This document shows, piece after piece, positions 1 through 8,433 of a stretch of DNA of 32,251 nucleotides. Origin of the DNA: Leptospiraceae bacterium (GTDB lineage Bacteria > Spirochaetota > Leptospiria > Leptospirales > Leptonemataceae); contig JAGRNE010000012.1 in the NCBI GenBank assembly GCA_020440915.1, positions 1-32,251 on the forward strand, given 5' to 3'. Each line of letters starts with the position of its first letter. Position 1 is the first letter of the stretch. The position numbers were made by a program, and so were the translations under genes. Under the pieces are notes generated by a model, which made no database searches, had not been told where the DNA came from, and saw only the letters and a list, made by a program, of their open reading frames with translations.

Positions 1-1824
1 AACTTCTCTGCGATGCAATGCAGCCGAAACGCACTCTGCGTAGCTGCGCGGTTTCAGTGGATCGTTGAAGTAAGCGGCCACAGGTTTCAGGTAGATTTCG
101 CTTCCCTCTTCAGAAAAGAGATCCTCGTAAACGTAATGCACATCGGGTTCCATGGCAACCTGGGCCAGGATTCGCGAGATGAATTGATTGGAAATCAAGA
201 AGTCCTTAACTCCGGTTTCCAGCACCAGATCCACGTTTTCCGAATCCATGATTTCTGATATCACTCGAGTGGCCGGCGGATGACCTAGCTTTTTCTCCAT
301 AGCCTTTAGATGCTGCCGAACCTGTAGCAGGCCTGCAATGCTGGCGGCGTCCACCGATTCCGGATTGGTGCCATCGCGGGCCAGAAGTATAACCGTTCCA
401 TACTCTTCCGGTCGCAGCTCGCTCATTTTTGCCGGATCGCTCCAGTCCAGTTCCTTCCAGCCCAGTTGCAGCGCCGGGTGCTTTTCGGCCAGGGTGGATA
501 TGGTGGATTGAACCAGATCATGGCTCTGGGAATCCGGCTGAATAACTACTGTCATCCTGGATTCCTGCGGAATATAATCTGCATACTCGCGCAGAATAAC
601 CGGGCCTTTCTGGTTCCAGCCTATGATAAGATAGGATTCTTGATGGCGATGGATGTCGTACTGAGGAAGTTCCTCCCGTTGCGGCCTGGTTGCTCCGACG
701 TCCAGATACTTAATGGCAGAATCATCTTCAGCAAGAATTATGGCCTGATCGTTGGAGGCCGGTCTAAATTCAGACGGAGGATTTAGCATGATGCTTCCAT
801 CTTCATGACGAAATCCCATGACGGCGCTACCGGAGAAGCGAAAGGTAATATCCTGGAAGCTTTCGTCCTGCCAGCCGCCTTCCGGACGATAGAAATATAA
901 CTCCTGGCCGTCGAAACCCACCATGGAGCTGTAAACAGAAAACAGACCCGGCACTCTGGAAGTCTGCACCAGCATGCGGGCCAGCAGTCCTTCGCGATCA
1001 ACAGCAATAATGCTGCCTTCCGATATGGTAGTGGCCACGTTGCGCAAAGTCTCGGAATGGATTTCCGCGACAATGGGTGGATGGTTTGTTTTGTCCGTTG
1101 CAGCCAGAACGGCAATGATGGACTTGAGTACACGGGCATCCGCATCGTCCCGGTCTTCTGGCGAATCCGCAGAAGTGGCATGGTTCAGAATCAGTACGGA
1201 GTTGGCTCTTTCTATGCCCATCTTCCTGAGCGAACCAATACTGCTGGTAGAGCCGCTTCTTGTTACGATGCGTGTGGTCTTGCGCTCCGTAAGGCGATCA
1301 TTGAGGAAATCATCCATCTCCTCTTTGTCTGTTTCCGAAAGGATGGCCACCGCCGCATAAGATTCGCTTTCGTTGGCAATGATCAGCTCCCCCAGTATGT
1401 CAAGAATCCGCTCTTCGAACCCCAGGATTATGCTATGACCGTCTTCCAGTACCGCCGATCTGCCTTTGCGTAGTTCCGCTAGTTTGGCCTCGAACTGACT
1501 GGTGATGAAGGCTACAAGGCTGGAAAATAAGATCAAGCCGACGAAGACAGTAACAATGCCTGCCACCCGGCTTAGCCAGTTTGCATCGGTGTCCTCCGCA
1601 ATGGCGCCCCCGTCCAGGATCTGAAGGAAAGCCCTCCACATTTGCGCAAAGATGCTGGAGGAGGTTTCATCCGGCATCAGCAGCCCAAAGACAATGCGCA
1701 GCCCTGAAAGTACAATAAAGGAAATGGCAAAAAGGGTGAGCAGGGCCAGGAAGACCGCCATGCCTCCCCTGGACATGAAATTATCAAAAGAATAGCGGAG
1801 TCTGGCTAATCGGGATCGTTGCAT
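1..1824 (-). CDS. CASTOR/POLLUX-like ion channel, C-terminus cut by window edge
   Basis: Inner-membrane cation channel homologue of the plant CASTOR/POLLUX (DMI1) family. My own translation from the ATG at 1824 stays open to base 1, giving 608 residues. A transmembrane helix lies near residues 20-50, then a pore-like stretch containing ILDGGAIAED, a second helix near 85-105 (VTVFVGLILFSSLVAFI), then the family hallmark LRKGRSAVLEDGHSIILGF followed by ELIIANES and a Rossmann-like cytosolic region. Near the left edge EDLFSEEGSEIYLKP matches the family's end, so probably only about 50 residues are missing. The plant proteins drive nuclear calcium spiking; bacterial members are little studied. 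Ion selectivity cannot be read here: the pore sequence is not a canonical potassium filter. It lies 36 bases after the ribbon-helix-helix gene and is probably co-transcribed with it. Confidence 0.88.
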   Translation of the reverse strand, partial: MQRSRLARLRYSFDNFMSRGGMAVFLALLTLFAISFIVLSGLRIVFGLLMPDETSSSIFAQMWRAFLQILDGGAIAEDTDANWLSRVAGIVTVFVGLILFSSLVAFITSQFEAKLAELRKGRSAVLEDGHSIILGFEERILDILGELIIANESESYAAVAILSETDKEEMDDFLNDRLTERKTTRIVTRSGSTSSIGSLRKMGIERANSVLILNHATSADSPEDRDDADARVLKSIIAVLAATDKTNHPPIVAEIHSETLRNVATTISEGSIIAVDREGLLARMLVQTSRVPGLFSVYSSMVGFDGQELYFYRPEGGWQDESFQDITFRFSGSAVMGFRHEDGSIMLNPPSEFRPASNDQAIILAEDDSAIKYLDVGATRPQREELPQYDIHRHQESYLIIGWNQKGPVILREYADYIPQESRMTVVIQPDSQSHDLVQSTISTLAEKHPALQLGWKELDWSDPAKMSELRPEEYGTVILLARDGTNPESVDAASIAGLLQVRQHLKAMEKKLGHPPATRVISEIMDSENVDLVLETGVKDFLISNQFISRILAQVAMEPDVHYVYEDLFSEEGSEIYLKPVAAYFNDPLKPRSYAECVSAALHRREV

Positions 1825-1860
1825 TATGGGAAGTGCAGGGCTTCCCGCAATTGCATGCAA

Positions 1861-2088
1861 CTACTTTCGTGGGGCTTTACCATCCTTTTCCATGCCTTCT
1901 TCGTAGGCCCTGGAAAGGAATTCTATGTCGCCAGCCTTAAGTCTAAGAATGGCATCACGGATGGCTTTCTCTACAAACTGACTCACCGAAGGGCGAAAGC
2001 CAAGTTTCTTCTCCATAAGTTCGGTTGCTTCTCTAGCTTCTTCGAAGAGCTCTCGCGGAACCCTTACGTTTGTAGTTTCCTTTGCCAT
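1861..2088 (-). CDS. small ribbon-helix-helix (Arc/CopG-type) DNA-binding protein
   Basis: A 75-residue protein with the layout of a ribbon-helix-helix repressor: a short beta strand at residues 6-11 (TNVRVPR), a first helix rich in E/A/K (residues 12-28) and a second helix starting at SVSQFVEKAIRDAI (residues 34-47), then a charged tail. Such proteins dimerise to form a beta ribbon that enters the DNA major groove; many are autoregulators or antitoxins. No toxin-sized partner sits beside it: the next gene, 36 bases downstream, is the channel. The ATG has AGGAAAAAG directly upstream, a reasonable ribosome binding site. I infer a regulator of its own operon with the channel; an orphan antitoxin is the alternative. 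Confidence 0.72.
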   Translation of the reverse strand: MAKETTNVRVPRELFEEAREATELMEKKLGFRPSVSQFVEKAIRDAILRLKAGDIEFLSRAYEEGMEKDGKAPRK

Positions 2089-2461
2089 CTTTTTCCTGAT
2101 CTCTGTCTTCGCGCTTGCGTGCGATATGTTCTTTTTTGCAGTCTGTTTGCTTGCCTTTACGGTCTAACGTTAAGAGCAAAAAAGCCCTGTTTTTCCAGGT
2201 GACTCTTGTAAATCACAGCCATCTAAGAGTAAAACCTTTTTCATTTTTATGCAAGTGGTCCAGTGCGAACGCAGTGGGTTATAATTACATCCTGATCCAA
2301 TCATCTGCGAATTGTAAGTAAATAGTGTGCAGAGTGTTTGCGATCCATGCGAAGCCGCGTTTCGCCTTGGAGGCGATCCCGGGCTAACCCATCCGGACAA
2401 TGGATGCTCTCCGGTGCGCTCAAAAAACGGGCAAATACGAATCCTCGAAGGCAGATTCATT
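2089..2461. other. non-coding intergenic stretch between the ribbon-helix-helix gene and the DUF2071 gene
   Basis: About 370 bases without a convincing gene; the open frames here lack a plausible ribosome binding site or protein-like composition. It must hold the end of the IcmF/DUF2071 transcript and the promoter of the ribbon-helix-helix/channel pair, both on the minus strand. Visible elements are several short inverted repeats between 2335 and 2430 (for example TCGCC/GGCGA around a TCCAA loop) and, on the minus strand at about 2205-2175, a short CCTG/CAGG hairpin followed by six T residues, which may be a weak terminator. I could not identify a convincing -35/-10 pair. Confidence 0.4.
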
Positions 2462-3199
2462 CTAAGAATCCCTTTCAATAGCAAATGGGAACCGAACCAG
2501 TATGTCCGAGCCTTCAGCCAGCAATCTGTACCGGGGTTGCGTATTCTGTAGGAAGGCCCAATCGCTACCGTACAAAGTCTCGAAGTTAAGGCTCATGTCG
2601 ACGCTTTCGATGGGAAAGACCTTCCATTCTGGATGTTCCACTCTGTAGCAAAGTGTACGCTGTCGGTGGTCCACACCAAAGCCCAGGTCATGCTCTTTGA
2701 AGTGGTACTCGGCAGTGCCTTTCCGGGGAAAATAGCCATCCAGGCGGGCCCGGGCCTGCAACTCTCCACCGCCCAGGTTGTGTCGAACGTTAATTACTTC
2801 TCCGTCCATGTTTACAGACGAAGTCATGGGTATTCGTCTGTAAGGTTCATTGTATAGAAGTTTGGCAGACCAGGCAATGGCTCTCTTTGGAACGTATTCT
2901 CGGATAAAGACTACAGCCGGAAGTTCACGCCAGCGCACATAGAACCGTAAGTTTACTTCAGGAAAGTTTGTGTACCCGGGAACAGGGATGCCCAGAAGTC
3001 TTGTAGATAAAAAATCGAAAGCTACGAGACTTACGTGGGCGGACCCCTCCCAGATATCCAGCTCCAGACCCGGAGGCAGATGAGGCCTCAGAAGTTCTGG
3101 ATCCACAGCATAGGTAAGGTTGATAAGGTGTTTCCATCTGGCTGTCAGAAAGACGGCTTTATGGGAACCAGGAGGTGCGACGCTTATTACATCCTTCAT
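2462..3199 (-). CDS. DUF2071 family protein (YqjF-like)
   Basis: A 245-residue soluble protein of the DUF2071/COG3361 family, of unknown biochemical function. The family signature is clear: an early ARWKHLINLTYAVDPELLRPH, then LPPGLELDIWEGSAHVSLVAF (residues about 42-62), and a following PEVNLRFYVR segment. Length is normal for the family. The ATG at 3199 is followed at once by family-like sequence. It lies 81 bases downstream of icmF on the same strand and may be its downstream cistron, which makes a link to acyl-CoA metabolism possible but unproven. No signal peptide or membrane helix is visible. Confidence 0.82.
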   Translation of the reverse strand: MKDVISVAPPGSHKAVFLTARWKHLINLTYAVDPELLRPHLPPGLELDIWEGSAHVSLVAFDFLSTRLLGIPVPGYTNFPEVNLRFYVRWRELPAVVFIREYVPKRAIAWSAKLLYNEPYRRIPMTSSVNMDGEVINVRHNLGGGELQARARLDGYFPRKGTAEYHFKEHDLGFGVDHRQRTLCYRVEHPEWKVFPIESVDMSLNFETLYGSDWAFLQNTQPRYRLLAEGSDILVRFPFAIERDS

Positions 3200-3280
3200 T
3201 TCTGCCCTTCCATCTTCCAGGATCTCATATACCGGTTGGACAGTTGCAGCCGGGAGCGGGTTCTTTTTTCTGAAAATTGC

Positions 3281-6200
3281 TTACATATTGCGGCGGTAGC
3301 TGCCTCCGGCTTCGTACAATGCCTGGCTAATCTGTCCCAGGGACGCTACCTTCACCGTTTCCAACAATTCTTCGAATAAGTTCCCTCCGGTGGTGGCTTT
3401 CTGCTTCAATTGATGGAGGGCCTTTTCGGCATCGCTTTGATGGTAGCGGTGGAATCGCTCCAGCCTCTGAATGCAGGTATCCTTCTCTTCATCTGTGGAC
3501 CGGATCAACTCTGTCACTGTTTCTGGATCGCTCTCGGAGGTGAAGGTATTGACTCCGATGACCGGGATCTGGCCGGAATGTTTTCTCTTTTCGTACTCCA
3601 TGGATTCGTCCTGAATCCGTGCACGCTGGTACATGGTTTCCATGGCTCCAATGACTCCTCCCCTCTCCGAAAGCCTGTGGAACTCTTCCAGTACGGCCGT
3701 CTCCACCATATCGGTAAGTTTTTCGATGATGTAGGAACCCTGCCAGGGATTTTGATTTTGATTTAGCCCTAGCTCTTTTTGAATGATCAGCTGGATGGCT
3801 ACGGCCCTTCGCACGGAAGCTTCCGTAGGCGTTGTGATCGCCTCGTCGTAGGCATTGGTATGCAGGCTATTTGTGTTGTCGAACAGCGCATACATGGCCT
3901 GCAACGTGGTGCGAATATCGTTAAAGTGAATCTCCCGGGCATGCAGAGATCGACCGGAAGTCTGAATATGATATTTCAGTTTCTGCGCTCGCTCGGAGGC
4001 GCCGTATTTTTCTTTGAGGGCTATAGCCCAGATTCTGCGGGCTACACGACCGATCACAGAATACTCCGGATCCAGACCATTGGAAAAAAAGAAGCTGAAG
4101 TTTGATGCAAAGGCGTCGATGTCAAGGCCGCGAGCAAGATAATACTCCAGATAGGTAAATCCATTGGCCAGGGTGAAGGCCAGTTGCGTAATCGGATTTG
4201 CTCCGGCCTCGGCCATATGATAGCCGGAGATGGAAACGGAATAAAAGTTTCGCACTCCATTCCCGGTGAAATACTCCTGCACATCGCCCATCATCTTCAG
4301 CGCGAAACCTGTGGAAAAGATGCAGGTATTCTGGGCCTGGTCTTCTTTGAGTATGTCGGCCTGCACGGTGCCACGAACATTCTGCAAGGTGTCATTTTTG
4401 ATTCTCCGGTACACTTCCGGTTCAATAAGTTCATTTCCGGAGATACCCAGAAGCAAGCCGGTGCCGTCATGCCCTCCCGGCAGGTCCGATTCGTAATCCG
4501 GAGAAGGTAGCCCTCGGTCTTCCCATTTGCTCCGAATGGTTTCCAGAGCGTCATTCAGTCTACCCTGGCTACGCAGATACTTTTCTACGTTTTGGTCGAT
4601 GGCCGTATTAAAGAACATCGCCAGGATCGCCGGCGCCGGACCATTGATGGTCATACTAACGCTGGTAAGAGGACTGGTAAGGTCGAAGCCGCTGTACAGA
4701 CGTTTGCAGTCGTCCAGAGTCGGGACGCTGACGCCGGAGTTGCCAATCTTTCCGTAGATGTCCGGGCGGCGATCCGGATCTTCGCCGTACAGAGTTACAG
4801 AATCGAAGGCCGTGCTGAGCCGCGCCACAGGATGTTCGCTATCTGCCTGGTCTCTGGAGCAAAGGTAATGAAATCTCTGGTTGGTGCGTTCCGGGCCCCC
4901 TTCGCCGGCAAACATTCGCGTAGGGTCTTCATCCTGTTTGCGAAAGGGAAAAACTCCGGCGGTAAAAGGATAATTACCCGGCAGATTTTCCAGATAGTAG
5001 AAGCTGGCGAGCTCGGACCAGTTCCGGGTCGAAGGCAGAGCCACCCGCGGAATCTGTAGTCCGCTCAAAGATGTGTGCTGAATACGCTGTGTAATTTCCT
5101 TGTTTCTAACTTTGTAAGTGTAGGTTTCGCTTTCGTAGGTCTTTTTCAGCTCAGGATAACCCTGCAGAAATTCCAGCAAATGATGATCCAGCTGTTCTTT
5201 GAGTTCCCCGGCCCTTTTTTGCAGCCCTTCGGCGATTTCCCCGGATCGCACATCCAGGGCATTCACAGATTTTTCCAGGGACTGTATGGCGTCGGCTATT
5301 TCCGTCTGTTTCTGTGCCCTGGCACGGTAGCTCTCCACCGCATGGGCAATTTCGGAAAGATAATTGGATCGATCTCTGGGAATTATATTTACGGAAATTT
5401 CGCTGGCTTCATCGCTCTGTAGCTGTTCTAGCTGGCTGTCCGGGAATACGGCACAAATACCGTTATAGAGTCGATGGACGCCTGCATCGTTAAATCGACC
5501 GGCCACCGTTGCAAATACAGGAAGTTCCTCTGGTTTCGTATCGAACAGATTTCTATTTCGGGCAAACTGCTTCTGGATGTATCGCAATGCATCGTCGGCG
5601 CCGGTCTTCTCCGCTTTGTTGAGCGCGACCAGGTCGGCATAGTCCAGCATGGCGATTTTCTCCAGCTGCGAAGGGGCGCCGTATTCTGAAGTCATTACAT
5701 ACAGAGAACGATCCGAGAGCTCCGTAATGAAGCTATCTTCCTGCCCGGTACCGGGAGTCTCCAGAATGATCAGATCGTAGCCGGCCTGTTGCAGCAGAAT
5801 CTGTATTCCTTGCGCTCGCTCCTTCAGTTCTGCGGATCTCTGGCCCCTGGTCGCCAGAGATCGAAAGTAAAGGCGATCCGGAAAAGAGCTCAAGCTATTC
5901 ATGCGAATGCGATCCCCCAGAAGGGCGCCTCCGGTCTTTTTTCTTGTGGGATCCACCGCCACCACAGCCAGCTTCAAATCCGGATTTTGATTCAGGATTC
6001 GCAGCGATAGCTCATCTGTAAGGGAAGACTTGCCGCTTCCTCCGGGCCCCGTAATTCCCAGAACAGGAATACTGCGAATGGCGCGGGGAGGTCTGTCCTT
6101 TCCGGATTCTAGAAGCGAAATCTGTCGGGCCAGAGCCAGAAGGGGAAAGGCATTGGGATGCGACGTCTCTCGGGCCAGGGAAGCCTCATCCATCATGAAA

Positions 6201-6631
6201 TCGATGATACCCTCCAGACCCATGGTTCGGCCGTCTTCCGGAGAAAAAATTCGAGTGATTCCGCTGGAATGGAGCTCCTGGATTTCTTCCTGAACAATAA
6301 CTCCGCCGCCACCGCCAAAGATGCGAATATGATCGCCGCCCATTTCATTGAGCCGTTGACGCAAATACTGGAAGTATTCCATGTGTCCGCCCTGGTAGGA
6401 GCTAAGCGCCACACCCTGCACGTCTTCCTGAATGGCAGCCAGCGCAACATCCTCCACGCTTCGATTGTGGCCCAGGTGCACCACTTCGGCGCCGGCGGCC
6501 TGAAGCATCCGGCGAAACATGTTGATCGATGCATCGTGACCGTCAAAGAGGGAGGCTGCGGTTACAAATCGTACCGGCTCGGAGGTCTCAACGGCCGGGG
6601 AGGATTCTCGAACTGGTTGCTGCGAAGACAT
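3281..6631 (-). CDS. icmF: fused isobutyryl-CoA mutase IcmF (B12- and GTP-dependent)
   Basis: Cytosolic adenosylcobalamin-dependent acyl-CoA mutase interconverting isobutyryl-CoA and n-butyryl-CoA, fused to its own G-protein chaperone; 1116 residues, normal for IcmF. Order: cobalamin-binding domain (residues about 20-150) with base-off motif D30-G-H32 and LGHNRS; MeaB-like GTPase (about 185-400) with P-loop GPGGSGKSS at 195-203, ETPGTGQ at 291 and NKAE at 338; linker; mutase barrel (about 530-1116) with SISGYHMAEAGA around H805. Substrate-pocket positions are F561 (in TAGVFPF) and Q767 (in AQNTCIFST), the Phe/Gln pair known from isobutyryl-CoA mutases rather than the Tyr/Arg pair of methylmalonyl-CoA mutase. 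The ATG at 6631 is preceded by GAGGT. DUF2071 follows 81 bases downstream. Related pivalyl-CoA activity cannot be excluded. Confidence 0.95.
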   Translation of the reverse strand: MSSQQPVRESSPAVETSEPVRFVTAASLFDGHDASINMFRRMLQAAGAEVVHLGHNRSVEDVALAAIQEDVQGVALSSYQGGHMEYFQYLRQRLNEMGGDHIRIFGGGGGVIVQEEIQELHSSGITRIFSPEDGRTMGLEGIIDFMMDEASLARETSHPNAFPLLALARQISLLESGKDRPPRAIRSIPVLGITGPGGSGKSSLTDELSLRILNQNPDLKLAVVAVDPTRKKTGGALLGDRIRMNSLSSFPDRLYFRSLATRGQRSAELKERAQGIQILLQQAGYDLIILETPGTGQEDSFITELSDRSLYVMTSEYGAPSQLEKIAMLDYADLVALNKAEKTGADDALRYIQKQFARNRNLFDTKPEELPVFATVAGRFNDAGVHRLYNGICAVFPDSQLEQLQSDEASEISVNIIPRDRSNYLSEIAHAVESYRARAQKQTEIADAIQSLEKSVNALDVRSGEIAEGLQKRAGELKEQLDHHLLEFLQGYPELKKTYESETYTYKVRNKEITQRIQHTSLSGLQIPRVALPSTRNWSELASFYYLENLPGNYPFTAGVFPFRKQDEDPTRMFAGEGGPERTNQRFHYLCSRDQADSEHPVARLSTAFDSVTLYGEDPDRRPDIYGKIGNSGVSVPTLDDCKRLYSGFDLTSPLTSVSMTINGPAPAILAMFFNTAIDQNVEKYLRSQGRLNDALETIRSKWEDRGLPSPDYESDLPGGHDGTGLLLGISGNELIEPEVYRRIKNDTLQNVRGTVQADILKEDQAQNTCIFSTGFALKMMGDVQEYFTGNGVRNFYSVSISGYHMAEAGANPITQLAFTLANGFTYLEYYLARGLDIDAFASNFSFFFSNGLDPEYSVIGRVARRIWAIALKEKYGASERAQKLKYHIQTSGRSLHAREIHFNDIRTTLQAMYALFDNTNSLHTNAYDEAITTPTEASVRRAVAIQLIIQKELGLNQNQNPWQGSYIIEKLTDMVETAVLEEFHRLSERGGVIGAMETMYQRARIQDESMEYEKRKHSGQIPVIGVNTFTSESDPETVTELIRSTDEEKDTCIQRLERFHRYHQSDAEKALHQLKQKATTGGNLFEELLETVKVASLGQISQALYEAGGSYRRNM

Positions 6632-6720
6632 ACCTCGAAAATCCGCCGCGTTCCTTTGCAGGTAAACCGATTTTTTTACGCTCTGTCATGTTTGGATTGG
6701 ACCGGGCCGACTATTCGCTT

Positions 6721-6745
6721 CGGCCACGTAATACTGCAGTGGCCG
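6721..6745. promoter_or_regulatory. perfect inverted repeat upstream of icmF
   Basis: CGGCCAC and GTGGCCG, a perfect 7-bp inverted repeat separated by 11 bases (gtaatactgca), lie in the 147-base gap between the end of the LamG-domain gene and the start of icmF, about 90 bases before the icmF ATG. No T-run follows on either strand, so a regulator-binding site is at least as likely as a terminator. Function is inferred only from position and symmetry. Confidence 0.35.
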
Positions 6746-6778
6746 TTGGATGCGATGTATTCCCCATCGGCTGTGCAG

Positions 6779-8398
6779 TCAGCGCAGCAGATACACTAAT
6801 TCCGCCGACAGATCTGAAGGCGAGTCCGGATGGTTATAGGCAGAGATGGCAAAGAAGTAGGCTTTTCCCTGCTCCAGGTAGGGATAAGCTTCTCGGCGTC
6901 CCAACCATGCGCGATTTCTCTCTATGATATCGCGATCCACAATGAAACGTACCTTCTGCTGCTTCAGTCGGCGTACAGCCTCCGGGCGAACCCGCGCTTC
7001 CAGCTTTTCCTTTTCCGTTAGCGGGAACTCCAGAGAAGCGGCCCGCAGGGGCTTCTGACTTCTGGAATACCGCAGCACGGCAACATAGTTTTCGGAACGG
7101 GCGCCTATATGGATGGTATATCCTCCATCCCTCTCCAGGGAAGATTCAGGGTTGCGATTCCATTCCAGACAGACCGAACCTGGACCGGATAGCTCTGAAA
7201 CCACGCGCAAACCCGTGGGTCGGGATGGAATGTTGAAGGGGCGGGGATTGAGGTTCAGAGCCGTAAGGCGGGGCGTTTTCTGGCCGGAAGGATCCGGCTG
7301 CATGGTGATCCTCCATTGCACGTAAGCCGGACCGTCCCATGAAAGCTTTCGCGCCGGGCTCAGCGTATGATAACGGTAAGGCTCGGCCGGGTATTCATTG
7401 GCAGAGAAGGGATTTTTCGAAATCCGGTATTCGACGCGTAGCATGCTACCCGGCGGCTCTTCGCCTGCATAGCTCAACTCCAGTCCACGCAGAGGTTCGC
7501 CATATTTTATCACCGGAGACAGCGCCACCGAGCGATCCTGATAGATGCGTCCGCTGTACGAATCGTACTGCGCCGGATCATAGGTGGCCATGGTTCCCGG
7601 ATGCGAAAGAGGGGAAATGCGAAACTCGTCGATCCAGCCCGAGTAATGCCCGGCCAGCTTGATAGGCGATCGATCCATGGAAGGATTCACGGCACGCAAT
7701 ACCTGACCCTCTTTCTGCGCAAACTCCACCTGTTGCTCCTGTCCATTGAGATGGAGGGCCAGCTTCCCGCTGGAGGCATCATAGGAGAAATAGAGCAGAT
7801 ACCATCGGTTGAGCTGAATGCGCTGGGAGGAGCGAAGCTCATAGCTATGATTCTGACGGTCCAGGTCCTGAAACAGGCTGGGCAGGGAAACTCGAAGATA
7901 GCCGTCCTCGATCAGGATTTCCATGCCCCGTCGGTAGCCGTCCAGGAAGCCGACCCTGGATAGTAGTTCATTTCTTCTATAAAGGTGGGCGGTCTTGAAG
8001 TAAAAGGATATCTGAAAGGATTCCAGCGGGCCGGAACCGGGCCAGAGCTCCGGGGGGGATTCCAGAATCACTCCGCTTTCCCTTCGATTAAAGAGAGCCG
8101 ATGCCGTGCCCCCCCTGGCGTCCGATACTCGAACGTATTCGGATCGCTCCACCCGAAAATTTCCGGACAGATCTCTCAGGAAGGCCGGGGTTTCCTGGTC
8201 AAAGCCCAGAAATAGAAAATCCTCCGCCGGAGCGTTCCGAGCGCTGGAAATCTGAAGTACGGTTCGCCCGTCCCGGTTCAGAATTTCCATTCCCTGAAGA
8301 TTCCAGCCATCAAACTGATTTTTTTGAAGGGCCGTGCCTGTATGGTAAGGAAGGCTCAAGGCCAGAAGTGCAAGTATGAGCAGGAAGCGACGCCCCAT
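6779..8398 (-). CDS. secreted protein with LamG-like and fibronectin III-like domains
   Basis: Exported protein of about 539 residues, function unknown. Numbering from a possible TTG start at 8416, residues 8-29 form a signal peptide (GRRFLLILALLALSLPYHTG). A concanavalin/LamG-type sandwich covers about residues 127-272, shown by QLNRWYLLYFSYDASSGKLALH-like strands, a following LNGQ, and the closing GWIDEFRISPL. A fibronectin III-like module spans about 396-545 (RPTGLRVVSELSGPGSVCLEWN, then a final AYFFAISAYN strand). Such modules bind glycans or proteins at the cell surface. I prefer the ATG at 8398, directly at the signal peptide, but neither start has a well-spaced ribosome binding site. 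The preceding gene stops at 8434, so the two are probably one transcript. Confidence 0.75.
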   Translation of the reverse strand: MGRRFLLILALLALSLPYHTGTALQKNQFDGWNLQGMEILNRDGRTVLQISSARNAPAEDFLFLGFDQETPAFLRDLSGNFRVERSEYVRVSDARGGTASALFNRRESGVILESPPELWPGSGPLESFQISFYFKTAHLYRRNELLSRVGFLDGYRRGMEILIEDGYLRVSLPSLFQDLDRQNHSYELRSSQRIQLNRWYLLYFSYDASSGKLALHLNGQEQQVEFAQKEGQVLRAVNPSMDRSPIKLAGHYSGWIDEFRISPLSHPGTMATYDPAQYDSYSGRIYQDRSVALSPVIKYGEPLRGLELSYAGEEPPGSMLRVEYRISKNPFSANEYPAEPYRYHTLSPARKLSWDGPAYVQWRITMQPDPSGQKTPRLTALNLNPRPFNIPSRPTGLRVVSELSGPGSVCLEWNRNPESSLERDGGYTIHIGARSENYVAVLRYSRSQKPLRAASLEFPLTEKEKLEARVRPEAVRRLKQQKVRFIVDRDIIERNRAWLGRREAYPYLEQGKAYFFAISAYNHPDSPSDLSAELVYLLR

Positions 8399-8433
8399 GC
8401 CTGAAATATCGGTCAATTCCTGGATTTACAGAA

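Noticed and set aside
783-1181. Short frames on both strands within the first 1.8 kb
   Set aside because: They are off-frame shadows of the channel gene, whose own frame is open from 1824 to the window edge and matches the family over its whole length.
1861-2088. Toxin-antitoxin pair containing the ribbon-helix-helix protein
   Set aside because: No toxin-sized gene is adjacent; the neighbour is a large channel protein.
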